Shown here: positions 32,199 through 39,002 of the stretch, one piece after another | Position numbering within the stretch: position 1 is the stretch's first letter | How the letters are laid out: each line of letters begins with the position of its first letter | IMG/VR virus record: IMGVR_UViG_3300008954_000089 | Location: 1-44,567 of that record | Strand: one strand, 5' to 3' | DNA from: a virus | Length of the DNA: 44,567 nt | The notes under the pieces: generated by a model | What the model saw: the letters and a program-made list of their open reading frames with translations, nothing else | Told to the model about the DNA's origin: nothing | The model's database searches: none | Made by a program: the position numbers and the translations under genes

Positions 32199-32519
32199 AT
32201 GCAGAAAAATATTGTTTTTGGAGTTAACGCAGCGATGGCAGCGCAGGGAGCAAAGGCAGCCGACAAGCAACCAGAGCCCACTACTGCGCCGATCATCGAG
32301 GATGTCGCAATCATCGAGGATGTCGCCACCTTACAGAACGACATGCAACAACTAAAAGAGGAAAACTCTCAGTTTGCTACAACGGTGGATGAGATGAAAA
32401 AGCAGAACGAGGAGTTGCAAGAGAAAATCGAGCAGCTTCTGGCTGCAGCCATCGCGCACAAAGATAACGCCAAGCCACCGGCGAAGAAGAAAAAGAAAAC
32501 CAAAAAGAAGGCGAAATAA
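32199..32519 (+). CDS. Small coiled-coil protein with Lys-rich tail
   Basis: 106 residues. ATG 32199 follows AAGGAGCAG. A short Ala-rich N-terminus, a duplicated IIEDVA (encoded by an 18-bp tandem repeat), a coiled coil (LQNDMQQLKEENSQFATTVD ... NEELQEKIEQL) and a strongly basic C-terminus (PPAKKKKKTKKKAK). It probably binds nucleic acid or acidic partners. Its stop overlaps the next ATG. Confidence 0.72.
   Translation: MQKNIVFGVNAAMAAQGAKAADKQPEPTTAPIIEDVAIIEDVATLQNDMQQLKEENSQFATTVDEMKKQNEELQEKIEQLLAAAIAHKDNAKPPAKKKKKTKKKAK
32292..32327 (+). repeat. 18-bp tandem repeat (two copies) in the coiled-coil gene
   Basis: Two adjacent copies of ATCATCGAGGATGTCGC(A/C) encode IIEDVA twice and differ only in the last base. 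Such in-frame repeats can vary in number by slippage. Confidence 0.85.
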
Positions 32520-32848
32520 TGACAGCTCCGCAAATTAATGATTGGAATAATAATATGAGTATGAAAAAGAAACTTTATGATCAAGCAAAACAAACCCAAA
32601 AGGAAATAAAGGATCAAGATGGCGATGCCATTAATTCTGTTAGCAATTGGGAGGGTATTGTAGACGATTATTGTACGATAGTGCAAGCGCAATCGGTGGC
32701 AGGAGAAGAAAAACACTTCTTTGACATGAGTGACTATAGCCAAGCCACCATCACTAGGGTTTCTATTGCACTCAAAGAGAAACTAGAAGATGTGTTAATT
32801 GTTGTATGTCCTCGTGGTATCGAGGCTAACTGGGAGATGTGTGAATAG
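32519..32848 (+). CDS. Small unrecognised phage protein
   Basis: 109 residues; ATG 32519 overlaps the previous TAA (TAATG). Hydrophilic with charged helices (MKKKLYDQAKQTQKEIKDQD) and a beta-like C-terminus (DVLIVVCPRGIEANWEMCE). No motif recognised. Followed after 2 bases by a GDLV-type gene. Confidence 0.7.
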   Translation: MTAPQINDWNNNMSMKKKLYDQAKQTQKEIKDQDGDAINSVSNWEGIVDDYCTIVQAQSVAGEEKHFFDMSDYSQATITRVSIALKEKLEDVLIVVCPRGIEANWEMCE

Positions 32849-32850
32849 CT

Positions 32851-33084
32851 ATGAGCTTGAGCTTAAATATGGGCGATCTCGTAAAGGGTAGAAAGCCCTG
32901 GAACGCGGCTGCCATGATAGGGGTGGTGGTGGATTATACCACTTCGGGAGAGCACTTTGATACGTTTCGTATCTTTTGGCTAAACGGTGAAAAAAATCTC
33001 TTTTGTGATAAAAAAACCTTCACCACCTGGGAGGTAGCTGCCTCTTTGGAGAGAGTAGATGATGATGTCAACCAAGAAAGATGA
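32851..33084 (+). CDS. GDLV-type small phage protein
   Basis: 77 residues. Core MGDLVKGRKPW ... IGVVVDYTTSG ... FRIFWLNGEKNLF is the clearest example of the GDLV pattern: a GDLV strand, a G-V-V strand, then an aromatic strand (FWLNG). Probably a small beta-barrel. It overlaps the next gene by 26 bases. Confidence 0.75.
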   Translation: MSLSLNMGDLVKGRKPWNAAAMIGVVVDYTTSGEHFDTFRIFWLNGEKNLFCDKKTFTTWEVAASLERVDDDVNQER

Positions 33085-33355
33085 AATCCAACGGGTAAAC
33101 ATAGAGAGAATCGCCCACGAAGAGGGACAGTGGCTGGATCTGCCAGATAATGATCTTATAATCTTCCAAACCGCTATTTTTGAATCTGTTTTTAGCTATA
33201 TAAACATGGCAGCAGAAGATGCCAAGCTTAGTGGAGAATTTGATATTACCCCCGAAAAGATCATCAATGCCATGATGAAAAGAACGGAGATCGAAATCGT
33301 GGACGCGCTCATAAAGGCTTATAATAAAAGACTTTTCAACAAAAGTGATAAATAG
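33059..33355 (+). CDS. Small unrecognised phage protein
   Basis: 98 residues. ATG 33059 (followed by two more in-frame ATGs) has GGAG 7 bases upstream. Mostly helical (IIFQTAIFESVFSYINMAAED) with a basic tail. It ends just before the promoter of the next operon. Function unknown. Confidence 0.72.
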   Translation: MMMSTKKDEIQRVNIERIAHEEGQWLDLPDNDLIIFQTAIFESVFSYINMAAEDAKLSGEFDITPEKIINAMMKRTEIEIVDALIKAYNKRLFNKSDK

Positions 33356-33357
33356 AC

Positions 33358-33386
33358 TTGACAGGCTTGGGGGTATGTGGTACAAT
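33358..33386 (+). promoter_or_regulatory. Sigma70-type promoter, TTGACA-17-TACAAT
   Basis: TTGACA (33358-33363), immediately after the previous stop, and TACAAT (33381-33386), spaced 17 bp, with a GATC at 33387-33390. It starts the gene at 33415. Confidence 0.8.
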
Positions 33387-33414
33387 GATCCCGCACCTAG
33401 AAACCGGAGGAAGT

Positions 33415-34056
33415 GTGAGTAAAGAACGCCTTGATAAATTGATTCGAGCCAAAGAAGAGGAAAAAGACACAAAAGATTTGTCCTTTCTTCAATCCTTGCT
33501 CTCCAATGTAGAGAAGTGGGGACAACTCACAGAAAAGCAATCCAAAGCACTGGACAAGATCGAGTATCTCTCTTCTCCAGAAGGCAAAGCAGCAGTACAT
33601 GCGTGGCGCGAAAATTATGTGTCCAAGTTTAGAAAAAAAGCCATTGTTTGCGCTCGTTATTACCTCGCCAATCCCCCCTATTTCAATGACATTGCTAATA
33701 ATGTAATGTCGAACCCTGAGTTTGTCCCGACAGAGCCTCAGTATCGCGCCATGTGCGAAAATAATTATACGAAGCGTGTATTACAGGAAGCAGCCCGACC
33801 CCCTTTGTTTGACAAGGGTTCGATTGTTCAGATCCGCAACGCCCAATCATTGCCATGGGCAATGCGTGAATTAAGGGGCACCCCCTGTGTGGTGATTGAT
33901 AATGATACAGGCGCGATTCTTACACATGCCCAAGGCGCAAAAGGCTACAAGATTTTGCCCTTTGGACACACTAAGGTCTTTGAGTGTCAAGAACGATACC
34001 TCAAGGACTTCAAGCGCCAGAAGAAAGCTTCTGGTAAAGGAGAGAAAGATGAATAA
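33415..34056 (+). CDS. Conserved-looking phage protein, function unknown
   Basis: 213 residues from GTG 33415 (GGAGG at 33406-33410); the longer frame beginning at 33358 would start inside the promoter. N-terminal helices (LDKLIRAKEEEKDTKDLSFL, then WGQLTEKQSKALDKI) precede an Arg-rich middle and a C-terminal beta-rich part with DKGSIVQIRNAQ ... TPCVVIDNDTG, which weakly resembles the GDLV pattern. It may bind DNA or RNA. The next small gene overlaps its stop. Confidence 0.75.
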   Translation: MSKERLDKLIRAKEEEKDTKDLSFLQSLLSNVEKWGQLTEKQSKALDKIEYLSSPEGKAAVHAWRENYVSKFRKKAIVCARYYLANPPYFNDIANNVMSNPEFVPTEPQYRAMCENNYTKRVLQEAARPPLFDKGSIVQIRNAQSLPWAMRELRGTPCVVIDNDTGAILTHAQGAKGYKILPFGHTKVFECQERYLKDFKRQKKASGKGEKDE

Positions 34057-34180
34057 AGAAAATATGAAAGCACTCCGCGATGCAGCTATGGCTTCATTGA
34101 CGAAAGGTGCTGATATGGCGTTTAAAACCGCTGTTGTTGTTCTAACTTTGAAATTCATGGGCATTTTGCAGGTTCCCTAA
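34049..34180 (+). CDS. Tiny membrane-associated protein
   Basis: 43 residues; SD AGGAGAG and an 8-base overlap with the previous gene. The second half (MAFKTAVVVLTLKFMGIL) is a hydrophobic helix, the first half amphipathic. Its TAA overlaps the next ATG, suggesting coupled translation. Confidence 0.6.
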   Translation: MNKENMKALRDAAMASLTKGADMAFKTAVVVLTLKFMGILQVP

Positions 34181-34395
34181 TGAACGCATTTCTTGAATGT
34201 GGCGATCTGGTTCGCATGTGCGCCATGGCAGAACCTTGGGCTGTAGATCCCGATAGCATCACTTGGTGCTACGGGGTGTTTATAGAAGCGCGAGAAGTGA
34301 AGCCATTCCTTGCTGGCGACAAACAGGATCTCATTCTGTGTGAGGGCAGACCCATGCTCTTCGATCATTATTGGCACAAGGAGAAGATTGCCTGA
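34180..34395 (+). CDS. GDLV-type small phage protein
   Basis: 71 residues. ECGDLVRMCAMA near the N-terminus and a hydrophobic strand with G (CYGVFIEA) fit the GDLV pattern, and a DHYWHKE segment ends the protein. It has four Cys. Its stop overlaps the next ATG (TGATG). Confidence 0.65.
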   Translation: MNAFLECGDLVRMCAMAEPWAVDPDSITWCYGVFIEAREVKPFLAGDKQDLILCEGRPMLFDHYWHKEKIA

Positions 34396-34556
34396 TGTCA
34401 GAGGAGGAAAGAGAACTTTTTAATAAGATGTTGATACATCACAATAAAAGTTTTGCTCAGGATAAAACGGAAGAAGATCGTGGACGCCACAAAATTATAT
34501 ACGAAGAGGCAAAGAAGGAACTGTGGAGACTACAGGACGAGTGCCGAGGGAGGTGA
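34395..34556 (+). CDS. Tiny charged helical protein
   Basis: 53 residues. ATG 34395 overlaps the previous TGA. Mostly Glu/Lys/Arg-rich helices (SEEERELFNKM, DRGRHKIIYEEAKKELW). No motif recognised; the short SD-rich spacing suggests it is a real, coupled gene. Confidence 0.6.
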   Translation: MSEEERELFNKMLIHHNKSFAQDKTEEDRGRHKIIYEEAKKELWRLQDECRGR

Positions 34557-34559
34557 CTT

Positions 34560-34733
34560 GTGATTGTCTGTTTATGCAATTCTTTAACAGATAAACAAAT
34601 AAAAGAGGTTTGCGACTCCTGCCTAACCAAGCAGGAGTTTGCAGACTGCATGAAGAAAAAGTTTTGCGGGGGAAGTTGTCTCCTGTGTTACGCGGAGCTG
34701 ATTGCCAGTTTCGAGAAGGAAAAGAAACAGTAA
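34560..34733 (+). CDS. Bfd-like [2Fe-2S] ferredoxin
   Basis: 57 residues from GTG 34560. The N-terminus VIVCLCNSLTDKQIKEVC has Cys4-x-Cys6-Asn and the C-terminal GGSCLLC has Cys40-x2-Cys43. E. coli Bfd (64 residues) has its four cluster ligands at 4, 6, 38 and 41, so the spacing matches closely. Four further Cys (18, 21, 30, 36) are extra. Bfd normally feeds electrons to bacterioferritin to release iron, or acts in Fe-S delivery. Here it could supply iron or reducing power to a phage-era metabolism. SD GGGAGG precedes the start. Confidence 0.8.
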   Translation: MIVCLCNSLTDKQIKEVCDSCLTKQEFADCMKKKFCGGSCLLCYAELIASFEKEKKQ

Positions 34734-34746
34734 GGAACATAGTTGC

Positions 34747-34775
34747 TTGACAAGGAAACAATTATGTGTTAGAGT
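34747..34775 (+). promoter_or_regulatory. Promoter TTGACA-17-TAGAGT, near-leaderless placement
   Basis: TTGACA (34747-34752) and TAGAGT (34770-34775), spaced 17 bp. Only 6 bases separate the -10 from ATG 34782, so the transcript would start at the ATG. AGAG at 34771-34774 is at best a weak SD, and it would lie upstream of the transcription start. Confidence 0.6.
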
Positions 34776-34781
34776 GATAGT

Positions 34782-35036
34782 ATGGAAGAGAATTTTGAAA
34801 ACCTGAAATTAGAGATTGAAAACTTGAAATCCCAGATTCAGAGTTTGAAAAGCGAGATAGAGTCTTTGAGAGACAAGCTTTCTCACAAGGGTAAGCTCTT
34901 GGAAGAATGTTATGGAGTCATTCACTACAAGGGTGCATGGCTCAGTCTTTCCGATGATAATATCGACGGGTTAAGAAAGTACATTAAAGAAGCGAAGCCC
35001 GCTTTACAGTTGGGCTACAAGATTTGGGGAGTTTAG
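34782..35036 (+). CDS. Coiled-coil protein, possibly leaderless
   Basis: 84 residues. The first ~50 are a continuous heptad coiled coil (ENLKLEIENLKSQIQSLKSE, then SLRDKLSHKGKLLEE). The C-terminal ~35 residues form a small mixed segment (YKGAWLSLSDDNI ... LGYKIWGV). A scaffold, adaptor or partner-binding role is likely. It has its own promoter, and the next membrane protein starts 1 base after its stop. Confidence 0.72.
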   Translation: MEENFENLKLEIENLKSQIQSLKSEIESLRDKLSHKGKLLEECYGVIHYKGAWLSLSDDNIDGLRKYIKEAKPALQLGYKIWGV

Positions 35037-35037
35037 T

Positions 35038-35166
35038 ATGAGTTTTGCATTTATACACAGTTTGATAATTATTACTGCTGTAAATTTTATTGTCGTCTTC
35101 GGGGGAACCATGGGGTTTCTTTACGTTAGAGACAAAATTACTGCAAAGAAGGAAGAGGAAGAATAG
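35038..35166 (+). CDS. Small single-pass membrane protein
   Basis: 42 residues starting with ATG 35038. The helix LIIITAVNFIVVFGGTMGFL spans the membrane; a short basic/acidic tail (DKITAKKEEEE) follows. Its stop overlaps the next GTG. Function unknown. Confidence 0.65.
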   Translation: MSFAFIHSLIIITAVNFIVVFGGTMGFLYVRDKITAKKEEEE

Positions 35167-35474
35167 TGATTTACGATAAACTTGTAAGAGATCGTATCCC
35201 TACCATTTTAGAGGCAAAGGGAAAGAAGTTCAAAGTTTGCCAAATAGCCGAGGGGTTTGAAAAGGGAAATTATTTGAAGAAAAAACTCATTGAGGAAACA
35301 GATGAGTTTTTGCAAGATCCTTCTATCGAGGAGCTTGCCGACGTGCAAGAGGTAATCTTTGCGTTGGCAAAGAACATGGGCTTCACCCGCGAAGATCTAG
35401 AGATCGTGCGCGAGTCTAAAGCCGTTCAGCGAGGTGTTTTTGATGACAACTGGGTTCTCCAAGAGGTTGTATAA
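35166..35474 (+). CDS. MazG-like / phosphoribosyl-ATP pyrophosphohydrolase-like NTP hydrolase
   Basis: 102 residues, GTG start overlapping the previous TAG. The N-terminal MIYDKLVRDRIPTILEAKGK and the helical metal-binding motif KLIEETDEFL ... EELADVQEVIFALAK match the short all-alpha MazG/HisE-like family (EExxE and ExxD acidic pairs). Phage relatives hydrolyse NTPs or alarmones such as (p)ppGpp and may reset host stress signals. The substrate cannot be told here. Confidence 0.83.
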   Translation: MIYDKLVRDRIPTILEAKGKKFKVCQIAEGFEKGNYLKKKLIEETDEFLQDPSIEELADVQEVIFALAKNMGFTREDLEIVRESKAVQRGVFDDNWVLQEVV

Positions 35475-35734
35475 TGAAGAAGTTTATTGTTGGTTGCCTC
35501 TTCGTGGCAGCATGCGGCGCCCCTCCGGTTCCGGCTCCCGATGAAGATCCGCGCTACTGCTCTCACTTATATCCCATCGACTCACCTCCTACCTTGTGCG
35601 AGTCCAACTCTTACGGTGACTGTTGCACTTGGGAGATAGAGACTGATGGTGGCATATGCCGATCAGACTATTGTTCCTACTATGGGACGCAGAACTGTGA
35701 GTGGAAGCTGCAGTACACGAACTGCGCGAGGTAA
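35474..35734 (+). CDS. Small Cys-rich lipoprotein
   Basis: 86 residues. A signal sequence MKKFIVGCLFVAAC with lipobox FVAAC (Cys14) then Gly-Ala-Pro-rich residues indicates an exported lipoprotein. The mature region has about nine Cys, suggesting disulfide or metal stabilisation. It may alter the host envelope, or protect the phage-infected cell from superinfection. ATG 35474 follows the previous stop by TAATG overlap. Confidence 0.78.
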   Translation: MKKFIVGCLFVAACGAPPVPAPDEDPRYCSHLYPIDSPPTLCESNSYGDCCTWEIETDGGICRSDYCSYYGTQNCEWKLQYTNCAR

Positions 35735-35736
35735 AT

Positions 35737-36111
35737 ATGACAAAGCGAGAAGCAGCGAGAGAGTTTAGGGAACTTTGTGAGAAATACAATTTACGATATA
35801 AGCCGAATGAAGCTGGCGAACCTACGTCGCCAACTCGTAAGCGCCTGAATCCTGACGATCATTTATATTATCTGAGTCCCGACAGGGTTGGGATTGCAGT
35901 TTCGCGGGACTCAAAAAAGAAATACACATTTCTCAAAAACAAATTAATAGGACTTGGGTGTGAACTTATCCAAGGTGGAGACAGCGAAGGAAACTTTGCA
36001 ATTTCAGAAGATAAGCTTTTGGAGATCGCAAAGCTTCTTTCATGTGTTAAGAAAAACCGCACTTTTTCCATTGAGGAAAGAGCTGCCATCCGAAGGAGAC
36101 TAATAGGATGA
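35737..36111 (+). CDS. Unrecognised phage protein
   Basis: 124 residues. ATG 35737 follows GAGG. A basic N-terminal helix (TKREAAREFRELCEKYNLRY) and a second part with YTFLKNKLIGLGCELIQGG and a basic C-terminus (ERAAIRRRLIG). May be a nucleic-acid binder. Overlaps the next gene by 4 bases (ATGA). Confidence 0.68.
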   Translation: MTKREAAREFRELCEKYNLRYKPNEAGEPTSPTRKRLNPDDHLYYLSPDRVGIAVSRDSKKKYTFLKNKLIGLGCELIQGGDSEGNFAISEDKLLEIAKLLSCVKKNRTFSIEERAAIRRRLIG

Positions 36112-36320
36112 AAAGGAAAACTACGACTCTAAGTGACACGTTCGGTGATGATTTTTTGACAATTGACGGTTTGATGTCTTTTTTCAGATACAAAACGGTG
36201 AGCCAACTGGCACAAGAATCTGGGATCGAATCTAAGAAAGTATCGAAAGTGATCAAAGAAATGCGGAAACTTGGGTATGTCCTCAAGCGCGGCAGGGCAT
36301 ATAAATACCCTAATGGTTAG
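36108..36320 (+). CDS. Small winged-helix/HTH-like protein
   Basis: 70 residues. SQLAQESGIESKKVSKVIKE is a good helix-turn-helix (residues ~31-50), followed by a basic winged tail (LGYVLKRGRAYKYPNG). This fits a small DNA-binding regulator. Its target cannot be inferred; the nearest palindromic operator candidate is at 36649-36680 before the MoxR operon. Confidence 0.72.
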   Translation: MKRKTTTLSDTFGDDFLTIDGLMSFFRYKTVSQLAQESGIESKKVSKVIKEMRKLGYVLKRGRAYKYPNG

Positions 36321-36326
36321 TAAAAT

Positions 36327-36518
36327 ATGAGAAAATTATCCCCTGGCACCCCTTTGAGGGTAAAGGTGGAAGGCGGTGGCGAGGATTTTGCCACCGTCGT
36401 TCACGCCTCCCCATCTAAATTTACCAGAGATCTCTATCTTGTGCGTTGGGGCGACGGTACTTACACACTTTTTGAGGCAAAAAAGGAGAATTTGATTAAA
36501 GATGACAAAACTACCTAA
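36327..36518 (+). CDS. Small basic beta-rich protein (SH3/GDLV-related?)
   Basis: 63 residues. A short beta-strand pattern (TPLRVKVEG ... FATVVHASPS ... LYLVRWGDGTYTLF) resembles the GDLV/SH3-like set although the GDLV motif is replaced. It overlaps the next gene by 17 bases. Confidence 0.62.
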   Translation: MRKLSPGTPLRVKVEGGGEDFATVVHASPSKFTRDLYLVRWGDGTYTLFEAKKENLIKDDKTT

Positions 36519-36645
36519 AAGAAAACTATTTAAAAGGGTACTAGATGTGGCTGTTGCGGCCGGCATCATTTTGCTGATAAAAGGAGAGGAAACAGCGCAA
36601 GCCCTTAAAAAGAAAGCAGAAATTTTTTCCGCAAAAAGGACTTGA
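36502..36645 (+). CDS. Tiny membrane protein
   Basis: 47 residues from ATG 36502 to TGA 36643-36645. Basic start (TKLPKRKLFKRV), one short hydrophobic segment (VAVAAGIILLI), then a Lys/Glu tail. SD AAGGAGAA is 12 bases upstream. Its stop lies within the -35 box of the next promoter, as seen also at 2413. Confidence 0.5.
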   Translation: MTKLPKRKLFKRVLDVAVAAGIILLIKGEETAQALKKKAEIFSAKRT

Positions 36646-36670
36646 CATGATCCCTGCCATGGTGTATAAT
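36642..36670 (+). promoter_or_regulatory. Perfect-consensus sigma70 promoter, TTGACA-17-TATAAT
   Basis: TTGACA (36642-36647), 17 bp, TATAAT (36665-36670), identical to the bacterial consensus. It overlaps the stop of the preceding gene and drives the MoxR-VWA pair. Confidence 0.92.
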
Positions 36671-36680
36671 GGTAGGGATC
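36649..36680 (+). promoter_or_regulatory. 12-bp inverted repeat over the MoxR promoter (operator candidate)
   Basis: GATCCCTGCCAT (36649-36660) and ATGGTAGGGATC (36669-36680) are inverted repeats with one G-T mismatch and an 8-bp spacer containing part of the -10. The left arm lies in the promoter spacer and the right arm reaches the transcription start. Two GATC sites cap the arms. A dimeric repressor, or adenine methylation, could control the promoter here. Confidence 0.75.
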
Positions 36681-36708
36681 AGAAAACACCAACCCGGAGA
36701 AAAATCAC

Positions 36709-37794
36709 ATGGCAATCGACTTTAAGACGTTTAATCAAACCGCACCTCTCATTTTAGACTCGAAATTCCCCGTTTTATTGCGTGGGCGCCACGGGATAGG
36801 TAAATCTCAGGTGGTTTATCAGGTTGCCAAGAAGCTCCGTGTGCCCGTTGTGGAACGTCGAGCCTCCCAGATGACAGAAGGCGATCTGCTGGGTATTCCT
36901 TCCCCCGATGGCATGACTATTAATGGTGAGCAAGCATCGAAGTTTCGCCCATTTGATTGGCTCGTGCAAGCATGCACCGAGCCCGTGGTGCTTTTCTTTG
37001 ATGAAATTGATCGCGCAACCATTGAGGTGCGCCAAGGCATTTTTGAACTCACTGACTCTCGCAAACTTGCGGGATGGCACCTACATGAAGGTACAGTGAT
37101 TGTTGCTGCCATCAATGGTGGTGAGCATGGCTCTCAGTATCAGGTAGGTGAAATGGATCCTGCCGAGTTGGATCGGTGGGCAACATTTGATGTTGAGCCC
37201 TCTGTGGAAGATTGGCTGGATTGGGGTAAGGATAATGTTAATGAACTTATCTGGGACTTCATCAATCAAAATCGGAAGCACCTGGAACACTTGGATGACT
37301 TTGAACCTAATAAAGTTTACCCGTCTAGGCGTTCGTGGGATCGCCTGAGTCAAACGATGGATGAAGCTGGGCTCTTTGCCAAGCCTTCTGCCAAAGCAGT
37401 TTTCAACTTGACTTCTGTTTTTGTTGGGTTTGAAGCAGCTGTAGCATTTTGCGACTTCATCAAGAATTATCGCAAGATTGTAACTCCCGAAGATATTTTG
37501 GCAAATGGCAACATTAGCCTCACCGAGAAGTTCGGCATCAACGATCATTCTGCGCTCGTAGAGAAAATGGAAGCAGCAGGATCGTTTAACGATAAGTTGA
37601 AAAAGAAAGAACTTAAAAACCTTGCGGCTTACTTCAAGACGCTGCCTTCTGAGGTAGCGATGAAGCTGTGGTATTCCCTCACCGCATCAGGCGGAGACAT
37701 TCAGAATACCATAAGTCTGCATCCTCTCATCAAGGAAGAGTTGGTGGGTATGCTCACCAACATTGATGATCCTAAACTTAACACCGAAGAATAG
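36709..37794 (+). CDS. MoxR-type AAA+ ATPase
   Basis: 361 residues. Walker A GRHGIGKS (26-33), Walker B VVLFFDEI (93-100), sensor 1 near VIVAAIN, and a SRRSWDRLS region typical of the arginine-containing lid. MoxR family ATPases act as chaperone-like remodellers together with VWA proteins. The VWA partner follows after 8 bases, so this is a classical MoxR-VWA pair inside a phage. SD CCGGAGA precedes ATG 36709. The promoter and operator lie at 36642-36680. Confidence 0.93.
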   Translation: MAIDFKTFNQTAPLILDSKFPVLLRGRHGIGKSQVVYQVAKKLRVPVVERRASQMTEGDLLGIPSPDGMTINGEQASKFRPFDWLVQACTEPVVLFFDEIDRATIEVRQGIFELTDSRKLAGWHLHEGTVIVAAINGGEHGSQYQVGEMDPAELDRWATFDVEPSVEDWLDWGKDNVNELIWDFINQNRKHLEHLDDFEPNKVYPSRRSWDRLSQTMDEAGLFAKPSAKAVFNLTSVFVGFEAAVAFCDFIKNYRKIVTPEDILANGNISLTEKFGINDHSALVEKMEAAGSFNDKLKKKELKNLAAYFKTLPSEVAMKLWYSLTASGGDIQNTISLHPLIKEELVGMLTNIDDPKLNTEE

Positions 37795-37802
37795 GAGTTA
37801 AG

Positions 37803-39002
37803 ATGACTAAAAAAGTATTTAACTTGAATCGCCACACTGCACGTCTGTTGATGGATGAGCCATTCTTTGCTGCCTTGAGTCGCAGAGTGGATAAGGTAGA
37901 GTGTCGAGCTTTGCCCACTGCCGCAATGAGGCTGGATGATGATGGCTTCTTCACCATGTTGTATAATCCTGATTACTTTGCTGATTTGACAGATCAGGAA
38001 ATGGCAGATGTATTGAAGCATGAGTTTTATCATATTATTTTTGAGCATGTCACTGGCAGACTCCCCGGAGAGACTGTTACGATGCTGTGGAACTTTGCTA
38101 CCGACTTGGCTATCAATAGCCATCTGCGTCATCTGCCCGAAGGTGCGTTGATACCAGGAGAGGCAGACTTTGAAGATCTCCCCAAAGGGTTATCCGCTGA
38201 ACAGTATCATGCCATTCTGCAACAGAGGCAGAAGGAAGAAGAGAAATCTCAAGGTGAAGGAAGTTCATCCGGTTCCGAGGGAAAGAAAACACTCGATGAA
38301 ATCGATGAGTTTGATAGCCACGATGGTTGGGGCAAGTCCGAAGGTGCAGCCCCACAAATTGCCAAAGAGCGATTGAAGAACATGATCCGCGAAGCAGCTA
38401 AGGAGGCATCTGCCAGTGGTGGGTGGGGGAGTGTTCCTGAGAATATCAAGAAAGACATCCTCTCTCGCATTGATGGTACGCTGGACTGGAAGAAGGTTCT
38501 GAGGTATTTCATAAAAACCTCCCAGAAGGCAGAGAAATCCTCCACCGTTAAGCGTGTCAATAGACGATACCCTTACCTTCACCCTGGTAGAAAGACGAGC
38601 CGCCAAGCTCGTGTAGCAATCAGCATCGATCAAAGCGGAAGCGTTGATGATGGTATGCTTGCAGCATTTTTTGGTGAACTGAATAAGTTGGCAGAGATTG
38701 CCACCTTTACTGTTGTGCCGTTCGATACGAACGTAAGCGAGGAGAATGTTTTTGATTGGCGCAAGGGGCAGAGATTTGCCCACAAGCGTGTGCTTAGTGG
38801 CGGAACCTGCTTTGATGCACCCACTGCTTATGTAAACGAACGAGCCTTTGACGGACATATTATCTTGACAGATATGTATGCACCTAAGCCAAAGTCAAGC
38901 AAGTGCCAGCGCATGTGGATGACTACTCCACAGAACGCCAAGAACCCTTACTTTAAAACCAACGAAAGGGTGGTAGCTATTAGTTATGATCAAGGGAATT
39001 AA
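37803..39002 (+). CDS. VWA/metallopeptidase-like partner of MoxR (DUF2201-like)
   Basis: 399 residues. HEFYH at 73-77, within a helical domain, is an HExxH-type zinc motif; a charged, low-complexity linker (about 140-180) follows. The VWA-like C-terminal domain starts at residue 271 with MIDAS SIDQSGSVDD (D276, S278, S280) and an ILTDMY segment. The two-domain layout matches the DUF2201 family, which pairs with MoxR ATPases. The pair may load or unload a metal or remodel a host complex. Its end overlaps the next gene by 17 bases. Confidence 0.9.
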   Translation: MTKKVFNLNRHTARLLMDEPFFAALSRRVDKVECRALPTAAMRLDDDGFFTMLYNPDYFADLTDQEMADVLKHEFYHIIFEHVTGRLPGETVTMLWNFATDLAINSHLRHLPEGALIPGEADFEDLPKGLSAEQYHAILQQRQKEEEKSQGEGSSSGSEGKKTLDEIDEFDSHDGWGKSEGAAPQIAKERLKNMIREAAKEASASGGWGSVPENIKKDILSRIDGTLDWKKVLRYFIKTSQKAEKSSTVKRVNRRYPYLHPGRKTSRQARVAISIDQSGSVDDGMLAAFFGELNKLAEIATFTVVPFDTNVSEENVFDWRKGQRFAHKRVLSGGTCFDAPTAYVNERAFDGHIILTDMYAPKPKSSKCQRMWMTTPQNAKNPYFKTNERVVAISYDQGN

